Assembly: GCA_023515795.1 (NCBI GenBank)
Contig: JALGPX010000024.1
Span: forward strand, 33,679 to 97,678
Reading direction: 5' to 3'
Length of the DNA stretch: 64,000 nt
Source of the DNA: Amoeboaphelidium occidentale
Lineage: Eukaryota; Aphelidiomycota; Aphelidea
Of this stretch, positions 42,382 to 53,210 are shown piece after piece. Position 1 is the stretch's first letter. Each line of letters opens with the position of its first letter. A program made the translations under genes and the position numbers. The notes beneath the pieces are model-generated. The model did not search any database, was not told where the DNA came from, and worked only from the letters and a program-made list of their open reading frames with translations.

Positions 42382-44035
42382 CTATATTCTGACTTCAATG
42401 CTAGCAATTTTTAGCTTTTCTTTAACTTCAATGATTTTTACTTCATCGCGGTGGAAGATTCCAGCCGCCAAAGCAGCGTCAGCTTTTCCTTCTTTAAAAG
42501 CTTCAATAAAATGATTTGCAGTTCCAGCACCGCTGCTAGCTATAATTGGAAGCTTTGTGACTGATCTCGCTAATGATAGTAATTCAGTATCAAACCCTGA
42601 TTTTGAACCATCCTTATCAATGGAATTCAACAAAAATTCTCCAGCTCCAAGTTTCTCGGATGCATAAATCAACTGGCACACATCGATGTCTCTTTTAGAT
42701 CTTCCTCCGCTAACGGTGCACTGAAACCAAACATATTCTTCGCCATTAGGCCCCAAAAGAGATGTTTTAGTAGTTTGATGAGTGGTTTCATTGGGATCTT
42801 TAACATAAACTCTGACGGGATCAACTGAGATCACCACAGCTTGTTTTCCGTATTTTCTTGATATTTGTGCGATTGAGCTTGTCTGGAGAGCCACATCTCG
42901 ATCCTTGTAAAATAATTCTGCCGCGAAAACTGCATCGCTTCCGAGAGAAACTTTATCTGCTCCAGCTTTAAAGTACTGATCTGCAACTTCTAAAGAAGAA
43001 ACGTCTTTAGAGCTTCCATCGTTATCAATAGTTTTGTATGTTTTGATACCGCCGCCAACAGTTAATGGAACAAACACATCCTTCGAAGTATCCCTTAATA
43101 ATTGAAGCATGGGTAGATCTTCTAGCGGCGGATTCTTGTAACCAGTGATATTGAGAAAAGTTATCTCATCAGCGCCATCTTGATAATACTTTAAAGCCAT
43201 CTGAACTGGGTCACCCATATTTCTTACCTTATTATCTTCGCCCGACCGTACATTATACTGATCGCCTTTTGTCACGACCAGCTTTCCATCGTCATCAGAT
43301 CTGACATCAAGACAAGGAATGATCCTTTTTGACAATTTAGTGCTTATGGAAACATTGTTTGAAAGAGGAGCATCCAGGCTCGATGGTAAAGATCGAGCGA
43401 TGAACTGTTTGATAAGCTGAAGACCATATTTACCACTCTTTTCGGGATGAAACTGTACGGCAAAAGTATTGCCATTTTTGACGGAACTTACAAAGAGCTC
43501 TCCGCCGTAATCTGTGACAGTCGCAGTGTGTTGCAGCATGGTATTTGAATCTGTCATTAATGCGAACGAATGAACGAAATAGTAGCATCCCAGCACGCCC
43601 CCATTGTTACAAGTCGCACCATTCCATCCGATATGAGGCACAGATTTGGTGTTGCTATTGAAAAGAGTGAAACGTCCTTTGAAAACTCCGAGGCCTTCAA
43701 TTCCTGGATCTTCATCTGAACCCTCAAACAAAACTTGCATACCAACGCATATACCAAAAAATGGTTTGCCAGATTCCAAATATTTTTGCAGAGGTTCGAA
43801 GTATCCTTTCGAATGGAGCGAAGATATTGCAGCACCAAAAGATCCGACTCCAGGAAAAATCAACATCTTTTAGGCTTAGAAACAGCAAGCTAGACATCGT
43901 TACCTCTGCGTTTTGAATATCAGAGGCTTCTTTAACCATAATTATTTCCTCAACACCGACTGCTTTGAGCGCATTTAAAACGCTTCCGATGTTTCCTGCG
44001 CCGTAATCCAAAACGGTAACTTGCGCTTTGACCAT
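42382..44035 (-). CDS. HIS7: Imidazole glycerol phosphate synthase HisHF
   Basis: This is the bifunctional fifth-step histidine enzyme, joining a glutamine amidotransferase to the cyclase. Exons 44035-43904 and 43866-42382 (intron 37 nt) give 538 residues; yeast His7 has 552. The amidotransferase half shows VLDYGAGNIGSVLNAL, IFPGVGSFG, the nucleophile in FFGICVGMQ and the His-Glu of VQFHPEKSG. The HisF barrel follows directly: KRIIPCLDVRSDDDGKLV, DGADEITFLNIT, VPLTVGGGI, ADKVSLGSDAV and IIASSGAG. HisH-HisF fusion is typical of fungi and plants. The start codon is only 13 bp from the divergent palmitoyltransferase start, and the stop is one base from the J-protein stop. Confidence 0.97.
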
Positions 44036-44048
44036 TGTCGTTCTTTTG

Positions 44049-45522
44049 ATGATTGGAGTAAAGAAGAAGCGGTTCTTCGATGGAGATGACTACTCATACC
44101 AAATTTTTGTAACGTTTACGACTTTTGGAAGAAGTTGTCTGATGTTTAGGTTTTAATTTTGATATCTTTTCCTTACATCACATCGCAAGTTGTGGTCTTC
44201 TATGATTCAGTTCTGTGGAAATGGTCAGCTTGGAATATCGCATTCTCAATAATACTTAACTTTGGTTGTATAATGATATACTGGAACTATTATCTTGCTT
44301 GTACCACAGAACCCGGGGCAGTTGATCCTGGATGGATTGAAAAGTATGATCAGCTTGAATCTGTTTCACAACATCTTGAGCAACGAAACGATGTTAATCA
44401 GCAGTCTTTTCTTAGTGATCGTGTAATAAGTATTCTCGTCGGTAGAGGAAAGCACAAGAAGAATGAAGAATACGAAATGGTTCAGAATGATATCGATCCA
44501 CCAACAGATGTCGATCCAAAGAAGATATTCAAGTTTTGCCAAAAGTGTAATATCTACAAGCCATTCAGAGCGCATCATTGCAGTGTTTGTAACCGCTGTG
44601 TTCTAAAGATGGATCATCATTGTCCCTGGATCAACAATTGCGGTTAGTTTGCTACAAGATTTTAACTTTTAGTCGGTCATTATAACCAGGGCCACTTTGT
44701 CCGATTTTTATTCTATGTGGATTTTACTTGCTCAACTCTATTTTTTAGATTGGTTTACTTCATGTTTGAAATGTATGAATACTTGTATGTGGAAGATCGA
44801 CGAATAGTATTTAGTATCTCGCGATTTTAGCTTAAATTTTAGCGTATCGGGCTGATTCCTTTTCCGCTGTCGACTGCTCAGCTAGTAATTTCAATTATTG
44901 ATATTATTTCTGTTGGCATGGTTCTGCTTATGGTCGGAATTTTGTCACTGTATCAATTGTATTATATCACGACAAATACGACCACCATAGAAAGCTTTGA
45001 GAAAGACAGGATCTTTTCTCATGCCAGAAGAAAGAAAATTAAGGTATATTTTTTAAATTCTCTGCTGATTTTTGCAGCTCAAATATCCATATAATCTCGG
45101 GCTTGTAGAAAATGTAAGACAAGTTCTTGGGGATAACATCATATTCTGGCTCTGTCCTCAAAATATGAATGGTGACGGTATCCGTTTTAAGACCAAACAA
45201 GGCCTGCGTTCTGAAGGTATTAAAAACGAAATTTACTATCATCACATGTCGGAAGAGTTAAAAGCATATGCTGACTGGGATGATGATGATGGGTTTCTTG
45301 TTTGAGCATCACTGATTTATATTAGAGACGTTTTGGCCACCGTTGTGGTATGAGAAAGAGTCTAAACATAGATCTGTTTTTGATACTGACGATGAAGATG
45401 ATGCCAGCTTAGTAGCATCAAGTTACAAGGTTCCCTCGCAACGTGTTCGCCGGGGAAGCGAAGGCTATGTTGTTCAAACGCTCACCCCACAAGACAGAGA
45501 AAAGATGTTAGAACTAGATTAA
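44049..45522 (+). CDS. DHHC protein S-acyltransferase (Pfa4-like)
   Basis: This is an integral membrane palmitoyltransferase, probably in the ER. Six exons (44049-44108, 44150-44642, 44673-44806, 44843-45043, 45078-45299, 45328-45522) give 434 residues. The introns include a 30-nt one at 44643-44672. The Cys-rich domain is complete: [21 protein letters not shown], then [16 protein letters not shown] with DHHC. Two hydrophobic segments lie before and two after ([27 protein letters not shown]). TTxE appears as TTIESFE, and [18 protein letters not shown] is the Pfa4-type C-terminal motif. The last intron is uncertain: a 28-nt intron keeps a long open frame, whereas a 109-nt intron from 45217 to 45325 is the alternative. 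Swf1 or Pfa3 are less likely. Confidence 0.88.
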
Positions 45523-45531
45523 TTTACTGTC

Positions 45532-47222
45532 CTAAACATATGCTCCATTTTCTTCTAACACTGAATTATCGTCTATCGGTGCCATCTGTACTTCATCCAA
45601 AGACTCAATGCTTTCGAGAAGACCATCATTTCGAAACCCATTATTTTTACCAGCACGATTTTCTCTAGCTAGCTTTGAATTTTTCATGCCATAGAACGCA
45701 TAAATGAATAATCCAACTAACATCCATATGAATAATCTCAGAAGAGTCCTAGCTGGAGATAAACAGATCAATGTGAAAGAAGACAAACATCCTAATCCAG
45801 GAATGACATAAGGACCAAAAGGAACTTTGAAATATCGAGGCAAGTCGGGCCTCTTCACCCGAAGTATCATAACACCCAAGCAAACAAGAAAAAAAGCGAA
45901 GAGAGTTCCTACTGAAGTCAGCTCTGCTAGTACATCAATCGGCAGCAATGCAGCTAAAACAGCACAAAGTGAGCCTGTGAGTATTGTCGTGAAATAAGGA
46001 GTTTTGTACTTTGGATGAATTTTGGCGAATATTTCGGGCAGTAATCCGTCAGATGCCATAGAGAAAAAAATACGAGGTTGTCCCATTAAGTTGACTAAAA
46101 TTACGGAGCTCATTCCGGCCATTGCACCAAAACCAACAATGATCGCCAACCACTCTAAACCAGCATAATTCAAAGCAAGAGTCAAAGGATGGCTAACATC
46201 AAGCATTTGGTATGGCACCATGCCCGTTAGAAGTAAAGAAACTACGACGTATAATCCTAGACAAATTGTGAAAGATCCAATGATACCAATTGGTAGATCC
46301 CTTTCTGGATTCTTGCACTCTTGAGCAGTTGTTGATACAGCGTCACTACCAATGAAACAAAAGAATACTACAGTTGCAGCTTGAAATACTCCCAGGACTC
46401 CATATTTTCCATTTTCTCTAGGCGGTATGAATGGCTCCCAATTTGCAGGGTTGACTTTGGTTGCTGCAGCAAAGATGAACAAAATTACAACTACAAGTTT
46501 CAAACCGACAACGACATTATTAAACCGAGCACTTTCTTGTATTCCCAGAACAAGCAATATGGTCAGAAGGAAAACTATTAAGAATGCAGGAAGATTAAAG
46601 TAATTTCCAGAGAATGTCATAGTTTGCGTCGCAACATCAAAGTCAACCAAAGGCTGTGTGAGTTTCGTAGAGACTTGAACATTGAAAGCATCCTGAATAA
46701 ATGATATTAAGTATCCACTCCAGCCCACAGCAACTGTTGCGCTTCCAACCATGTACTCTAGGATCAGATCCCAACCAATAATCCATGCCACAAGTTCGCC
46801 CATAACTGCATAGGAATACGTGTAAGCTGATCCTGCCACAGGAATACATGATGCCATCTCTGAGTAGCACATTGCAGATAATAGGGCAGTAAATCCAGCT
46901 ATTATGAAAGATATGACAATACCAGGGCCTGCATAATTCGCCGCAGCTTGTCCCGTAAGAACAAATATACCAGAGCCAATAATGCCGCCGATTCCCAGAA
47001 ATATCAAGTCATAGTAATTTAAAGTCCTTTTAAGAGAATGTGTTTGAGCCTCAGATGTAATTGCAGACAAAGGCTTAACAGTAAGAAATTGCACAGTAAC
47101 AGCTTCTAAATAAGCCTTGAAACCTCCCTGCAATGGAAGGCTTCCCTAAAAAATAAGTCGCCTAAGAAACATGAAGCTACATTTGAACTAGCTGGAGAAA
47201 CATTGGAGCCGAGAAGGCTCAT
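45532..47222 (-). CDS. Cationic amino acid transporter (CAT/APC superfamily)
   Basis: This is a plasma-membrane or vacuolar amino acid permease. Exons 47222-47181 and 47145-45532 (intron 35 nt) give 551 residues with 12 or more membrane segments. The core starts RTLNYYDLIFLGIGGIIGSG, the APC helix-1 signature. It also has CYSEMASCIPVAGSAYTYSY, FFCFIGSDAVSTTAQECKNP and MGQPRIFFSMASDGLLPEIF. These match CAT (SLC7A1-4) and bacterial YfnA-type carriers rather than the fungal YAT permeases of yeast. The short soluble tail is acidic. The substrate is inferred to be cationic amino acids from family only. The first exon (14 codons) is the least certain part, since two donors give the same frame. Confidence 0.88.
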
Positions 47223-47384
47223 TTTCGATCGTGGGAGATAGACAATATTGAAACAACAAAAGCACGGCAAGTTTGAAGTTTCGAACACAGAACCAAGCTA
47301 CCGTATCTCCGGAAATTTAAAGTTACTAATACTATTCAGTTACCATTTAAAGTTTTCCTTGATATTATCTTCGTGCAGAGATCG

Positions 47385-48449
47385 ATGATCAATTTACAAG
47401 TCAAGGAATATAAGACCAAACCTCGAAATGTTCCGTACCAGCGGCCTGTAGAACTAGCGTGCTTTAGCTTAGACCATAACCGCCAGTTTCATTTTGACGA
47501 TAGAGAACTCAAGTATTACTATCCCGTAGATTTACAGAACCCTGATGCATGCAACCTGAACGCGGGATACCCAGAAAAGTTCATAAAGCGAGACGATAGC
47601 GTACCGGAGTATCTCATTAATTTACAAAAGGCATTGATGAACATTACAGAATGGCCTAAGGAAGACTTATGTGTTGATTTTGTCTCTTGGCGAGGAATAT
47701 TCACAAAGATTTGCTTAACACCTTACGATAGCAACGACTCGTGGGAGTTTATCTTATGCAAAAGAAATGGCTCGATTTACATCTCTGAAGTAAAGAAAGA
47801 ACAGAAATCTTACGATGAGAGGCAAGACAGATTTGTGTACTATGGCTACAAGTTTGAGACAATTTCCACGGTCCCTGTTCATCCATCAGCTGTTGGTCCA
47901 AAGCATTTACAGGAACGCTTGGAACAGACGGTAAATAATCATTCAGAGTATGGAAGTGTTCTGAAAACCAAAATCGGAAGGAATTCTGTGATCATTGGAG
48001 CAGAGGTGGATTGCACGCTTGACAACAAAGTCCCAAACGATCCTGGTCGATTCTACGCGGAACTCAAAACATCAAAAATAATTCTCAGCCAGAAAGACGA
48101 AAGATCTTTTGAGAAATACAAGTTGCTCAAATTCTACTTTCAGTCTTTCTTGGCTGCTGTTCCAAAGATAATTGTGGGATTTCGAGACGATGATGGTTAT
48201 GTAAGAAGCACTCAGCAATTCGATACGTTAAAAATACCAAGGTTGGTAAGAGAAAAAGGATACTGGGATCCCAATGTTGGCTTAACATTTTGTAATGATC
48301 TTTTAGACTTGTTAAAAGAAAATGTTAAGGAAGAAATGGTTGCTTACAGACTGAGCTTTGATGCGCCTTTCACCGAAGTCATATTACAGAGGGCCGAAGA
48401 TGTATCAATTGATAATATTTTACCGGAATGGTTCAAGAACAAATTTTAA
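47385..48449 (+). CDS. RAI1: DXO/Rai1 decapping and RNA quality-control nuclease
   Basis: This removes incomplete or NAD-type caps from RNA and, with Rat1 in fungi, promotes 5'-3' decay. A single exon encodes 354 residues; Rai1 and DXO are 380-400. Active-site motifs are visible: WRGIFTKI (motif I Arg), GAEVDC with the metal-binding Glu and Asp, YAELKTS (ELK, motif V) and the Lys-rich KYKLLKFYFQSFLAAVPKIIVG with GFRDDDG. The ATG at 47385 is chosen; an in-frame GTG lies upstream. The TAA stop shares the four-base palindrome TTAA with the convergent URA5 stop. Rai1 versus Dxo1 cannot be settled by eye; the single copy here might serve both roles. Confidence 0.93.
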   Translation: MINLQVKEYKTKPRNVPYQRPVELACFSLDHNRQFHFDDRELKYYYPVDLQNPDACNLNAGYPEKFIKRDDSVPEYLINLQKALMNITEWPKEDLCVDFVSWRGIFTKICLTPYDSNDSWEFILCKRNGSIYISEVKKEQKSYDERQDRFVYYGYKFETISTVPVHPSAVGPKHLQERLEQTVNNHSEYGSVLKTKIGRNSVIIGAEVDCTLDNKVPNDPGRFYAELKTSKIILSQKDERSFEKYKLLKFYFQSFLAAVPKIIVGFRDDDGYVRSTQQFDTLKIPRLVREKGYWDPNVGLTFCNDLLDLLKENVKEEMVAYRLSFDAPFTEVILQRAEDVSIDNILPEWFKNKF

Positions 48450-49099
48450 ATGATGTATTGTTGACGATATGCTGAAATCTTTGCTGCCTCGTCTGTTCTT
48501 CCTTCTTCTTTCAGATAATTAACAATATTATCGATATTAATTATTGAATGAACTTTTGCTCCATAATCTCTTTCAATTTCCTGAATTGCGCTTAAATTAT
48601 TTGCGTTCTGTCCAGCTTCTTTTCGGTCCAGACAAACACAGACGCCATACAAAGACGCATTTTCAGTGGCTTCAATGAGTTTCATTGTTTCACGTATGGC
48701 AGTACCAGCAGTGATGACATCGTCAACAACCAAAACCTTTCCCTGTAAAGGCGCACCAACCAGAACCCCTCCTTCTCCATGATCTTTAGCTTCCTTGCGA
48801 TTGTATGCAAAAGGCAAATCGACTTCGTACAATTCATAGAATGCAATGGCAATAGCAGCTACCAGTGGAATTCCCTTGTAAGCAGGACCAAACAGAATAT
48901 CAAAATTAGGTTTTCCATCCGTGCAGCACGAGGCATATATCTTCTTTGCGTAAAATCTACCCAATAGACTCATAGCCTTTCCAGTTCTGAAAAGACCAGC
49001 ATTGAAGAAATATGGACTCTTTCTTTTTGATTTAAGCGTGAAATCCCCGAACAAAAGCACTTGGTTCTCTATACAGAATCTTATAAATTCAGAGTGCAT
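48446..49099 (-). CDS. URA5: Orotate phosphoribosyltransferase
   Basis: This enzyme converts orotate plus PRPP to OMP in pyrimidine synthesis. A single exon encodes 217 residues (yeast Ura5 226), beginning MHSEFIRFCIENQVLLFGDF. Family motifs are KSKRKSPYFFNAGLF, GPAYKGIPL, FAYNRKEAKDHGEGG (catalytic loop) and the PRPP-binding VLVVDDVITAGTAI. It is a stand-alone enzyme, as in fungi, and is not fused to OMP decarboxylase as in animals and plants. The stop overlaps that of the convergent DXO-like gene. The start is 81 bp from the divergent Sac3 start. Confidence 0.96.
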   Translation of the reverse strand: MHSEFIRFCIENQVLLFGDFTLKSKRKSPYFFNAGLFRTGKAMSLLGRFYAKKIYASCCTDGKPNFDILFGPAYKGIPLVAAIAIAFYELYEVDLPFAYNRKEAKDHGEGGVLVGAPLQGKVLVVDDVITAGTAIRETMKLIEATENASLYGVCVCLDRKEAGQNANNLSAIQEIERDYGAKVHSIINIDNIVNYLKEEGRTDEAAKISAYRQQYII

Positions 49100-49180
49100 T
49101 TGATTTCCAAGATTCAATTGTCAGCCGTTAGTCGAAGCATTTCGTTCACGGGAACTTTTCAGTCAACGAATATCTACGGA

Positions 49181-52100
49181 ATGGTCTTTAACAGTCAACC
49201 CGGGAATAACTCTGGTGGTTTCGGCTTTGGATTTGGACAGGCCTCCAATGCACAGACGAATGATCAGACGACTAATCCTTTTGGTTCAAGTCAGGCGATC
49301 TCAACAGGCTTCGGCGCATTTGGCTCAACAGGATTTGCTCAGCCGTCTCAAAATTCTACTTTCGGTCAGTCTGGGACCTTTGGAAATAGCTCGATAGTTT
49401 CTACTCAGCCTGCGTCGATTGGATTTGGATCCGCTGTAGCGCCGAGTACCTCTAATGCGGCTCCCGCCTTTCCAACCTCAGGTTTCGGGTTTGGCTCTTC
49501 TGTTGTGTCAAATGCAGCTCCTGGCTCAATATTTCAAAACGTATCATCATTTGGCAATCCGTTTGCACCAGCTACGTCGCAATCGGGGTTTCAGGCATTT
49601 GGGACCTCTACGGCTGCTTCAAAACCATCTAATTCAAGTTCAGAGAGACAATTTAATGCTAGCCAAAGTGTTACGGAGAAGTCGGCGCCACAGACTGATA
49701 AAAGCTTGGAGAAATCGTCTATTCAAGATGCCAACCAGGAATCTGAGGCCACGAAACAAGAGGAACGTCAGAAAAGGTTTGATAAGAGGAATGATGTTAG
49801 TCAGATACGAGATCGCATGAAGAAAGAAAGAGACAAAAGAGAGGAAGAATTTTACAATAACTACAAAGCCGTGCAATTATCTGAAGCTCGCGCTCTTGTC
49901 GGAACATGTCAAGAGATGTGTCCTGAATTTGAGAAATACGACAGAGAAGTGACACAAGAGCTCCATTTGTTTGAGGTAATCAAAGGGACAGAGAATGATC
50001 CTACACCCGCAGCAGACCATTCTCTTTGTGTTAAAAAGTACAGGAGATCTGCCGCTGGAAAAGATCCTGAGATTTTCCCAGAGGACATAAGACCTCCTCC
50101 TGTGTTGAAATTTACAATGGATTATCTTATTAATACCATAATGCTCAGGAAAGATGTTGAATTCGTCGAGATTTATAATTTTATTCGCGACCGTGGAAGG
50201 GCTATTAGAAAGGATTTCAAAGTTCAGAGCCATTTAAAAGGACCAGAATGCGTCAATGTGCTAGAAAGACTTACCAGATTCTTAATTCATGCAGACTTTG
50301 AACTTTGCCACTTACCAGAATCACAGTTTAGCTGGAAACAAAATCGTCACCAAATTATTGATACTCTTACAACCCTTTTAGAGGTTTATGATGGGGAAAG
50401 AAGTAGAGGCATTATTTATCCTGATGAATTTGAATTCAAAGCGTACTTTATTTTGATGATGATGGAAGACAAGAGTGCTCTTGATAAATACCAAGAATGG
50501 GCTCCAGAAATACGAATTCATCCTACAGTATTATTTGCATTGAAAATCAGCAGAACTTTCTTGAACCATTTCTATCATCAGTTCTTCAAGTTATTAAAGA
50601 GCGATCATACATCTTATCTAATGGCTTGTATTCTGAACTACTCAATACCGATCGCCAGAAGTGATACTTTGAAGACTTTCTTTTCCGCGTTGTCTCCAAA
50701 AGATAAAGTTATGCCTTATGAGTTGTTTATGAAGCTATTATGTTTGGATACAGAAGAGGAAATTCCTGTTATTTGCAGCACATGGAATCTCGTCAATGAT
50801 ACATCTGAGCGAGGTGTTAAACTAGGCGGAAATATTAATGAGTGGATAGGTATCCTTCACGTCGCATTCTGACTAATTTTTAGAGCCGGAAGAGAATCCC
50901 AATTTATCAAAGAGTAAGATGATTTTGGATAAGGCTTCTGGGAAATCGCCCTCGCAAATAGTTAACGAAGAGCTCGTTTTCGAAGGAAAGTCAGATGCAC
51001 CCATTCAAATTATACCCATCTCCTCTTACAGAGCAGAAAAGCCACTTGAGAACGCTTTTGTAACACCAAAGAAAGAACTTAAACCAGAACCATTTGTTTT
51101 CAATGCAATAGCTGCGCCGGAAAAAGCTGAAAATATTATTCCCAAACCTAAACTTGTTATCGATAAGAAGAAATGTGCAGCTGGACTGGCCTATGACGTT
51201 CTTGAGGAAATAATACGAGATTCCGTGCAGGGTTTGACCTCGAGTCGGGTAGGCTTCGGACTCAAGGCTCGAAGAACGTCTGCGACATTAACTGGAGACT
51301 TAATGAGCGAAGTATTAACAGATATCTTGAGAGATGCTGCATTAGGAGAAAAAAGTTTGTTCAAAGCAAAGAAAGTTACTTCAATGGAACTTTCAGCAAT
51401 CATTTTTGAGGAAGTATTGAAGGAAATGAATGTTTTAACCTTCATGGAGATCAAAGCCGAAGAGAAATACAAAAGGATGTTGCTTTTAAAGCACTTTTCA
51501 AAATGGCGAACCTTACAAAAACAGAAGCAAGAGAAAAGGATTCAGATCGAAACTCGGACAAAGAGAAACTCCTTGAACATCCAGCGATTTCCTTTAAATT
51601 TTAATTCCAATGCAACAGTAAACGGAGAAGCAGAAAATCAATTCAAACGATCTTCGTTTAGGCAGAAGTTGAGTAATATGGTGAAGCGTGATCATACGAA
51701 CGCAAGTGAAGAATTTGACTCAAGGAATTTGATTAGGATTGTAGTGGAAAAGTTTGGGTCAATCAAAAATGGTCTACCATACGTTAAAATTGTTGTTAAT
51801 GATCTATTAGCATTTGGGAAGCATGGAGCTTTCTTGACATTAAACTCTTGGATCGCAAAATGCTTATCGGTCGGCAAGGCGCTTCCAGAACCTCCAGAAA
51901 GTCCCACCAAAACTCTTTCTTTTGTTGAAGCCAAATCTGGCTCCTCTGAAACTGTTTTGGTAATTACTCAAATGCTTAAAGCTTCGTCGTATGGAGCCAT
52001 GATCACCGGGGCCAATGTTGCATTATTCCATTACTACTTTGATGGTCGGAACCAGGATATGTTCAAAAAATCATTAGGAAGTTTCGTTAAGAGTTTCCCG

Positions 52101-52949
52101 GATTCGACTACTCTCTGTATTGTATATTGGACTTGTGATGAGCTTTCCGATGCCGCTTTCTTCTTAACGGACTTTGTTGACTTTGAAATTCTGAAAATGG
52201 AAAACAATTTGGCCTATGTTACATCGCAACATCTTGGATCTATTCCTAGCTGTGTTTTGGCTGACGCATGGATGCATTTGGAGGCATCGCTGTGTTCCCT
52301 TTTCGATCATGTTCCGATGCAGCCTCAATTATTCGGGGAACCGTTTGTTTTCTTCATGAACCAAACTTCGCAAATGATTCTTCAAACTGTAGAAAGAATA
52401 GCATACTTAGTGGCGAGAAACGGGGATTTGCAGAAGGGACTTGGTAAAGTTATTGAAGTTCACAATGTGTCGTTAAAATACTTTTCCTCTTGGATTAAGA
52501 AAACAACCAAGTTTTCATCTTATCCTCCTGAAGAGTTCCTGAAATATCCCGATACACCTGCTCTGCGGGATAAGTTCATTCCTCCGCGTAATTGGGTTGA
52601 TAAAAATCTAACTATTCTGGAAAGTATCTCTCCGGCGGTTATTCCCAATGTAAATGTTGCAGAATCAACCCAGAAGTATGTTTATAATGTTTTGCTGGCG
52701 AATGACTTGAATCTCGGAAACTGGTACCATGTGTCACACGAAATAATCGACGATATTGAGCAAAACTATGAAAAGACGATGGATCTTTTTGAATTAGTCA
52801 GGACGCTGCTTTACGAAAAGTATGAATGGAAATACAAGGGTTTAATTGGAGACATGAATACTGCTTTTGATTTGAATTTAATGCAAGCAGAATTGACTCT
52901 GATTTCAAGTATGGCGTTAAAACGAAAAAATAACCGTTTATCCCAATAG
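49181..52949 (+). CDS. SAC3: Sac3/GANP mRNA export scaffold with FG repeats
   Basis: This is the TREX-2 scaffold at the nuclear pore that couples transcription to mRNA export. Exons 49181-50849 and 50884-52949 (intron 34 nt) give 1244 residues; yeast Sac3 has about 1300. Residues 1-150 are nucleoporin-like FG repeats (GGFGFGFGQ, FGSSQ, TGFGAFGSTGF). The SAC3 domain starts ARALVGTCQEMCPEFEKYDREV. It continues through HSLCVKKYRRSAAGKDPE, PEDIRPPPVLKFTMDYL and FIRDRGRAIRKDFKVQ. A C-terminal helix with MLLLKHFSKWRTLQKQKQEK resembles the CID, which binds Cdc31 and Sus1. FG repeats on the same chain recall animal GANP. The ATG at 49181 is preferred over an upstream in-frame codon antisense to URA5. 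Confidence 0.93.
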
Positions 52950-52985
52950 TTTGATATTGTGGGGTTTATCGCGCAGAGCTCCAGC

Positions 52986-53210
52986 TCAAGCGTCTACATG
53001 GGATATGTTCACTGTTGGTTTGGAGGTCAAAATAGATTGAGCATGATCTTCTACAATTGTGAGTATTACGGCTTCCGACTTACATTTGAAGCATTACCAG
53101 TTTAAGTCCACGGCAATGTAAAGAAAGAATCCAGGTTCTTTCGCGGAAAACCTTTCGCCCAAACTTTTAGCGATCTTTTTCTCAGTTTCTGTTGAGGTAT
53201 TTTCTGTCAT
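52986..53210 (-). CDS. Tentative small protein sharing a start site with MAP1
   Basis: This low-confidence gene fills the gap between Sac3 and MAP1. It would read 53210 to 53105 or so, skip a 33-nt intron (GTGGAC...ATGTAAG, a poor donor), and end at 52986. It encodes about 63 residues beginning [20 protein letters not shown] and ending [13 protein letters not shown]. The frame stays the same on both sides of the intron, which only removes an in-frame TAA. The ATG would overlap the divergent MAP1 ATG within the tetramer CATG, leaving no 5' leader outside coding. No family was recognised. It could be chance, given the length. Confidence 0.28.

Noticed and set aside
49061-49180. Upstream extension of Sac3 by 40 codons
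   Set aside because: It begins at a non-ATG codon and runs antisense to the URA5 start; the FG-repeat start at 49181 fits better.
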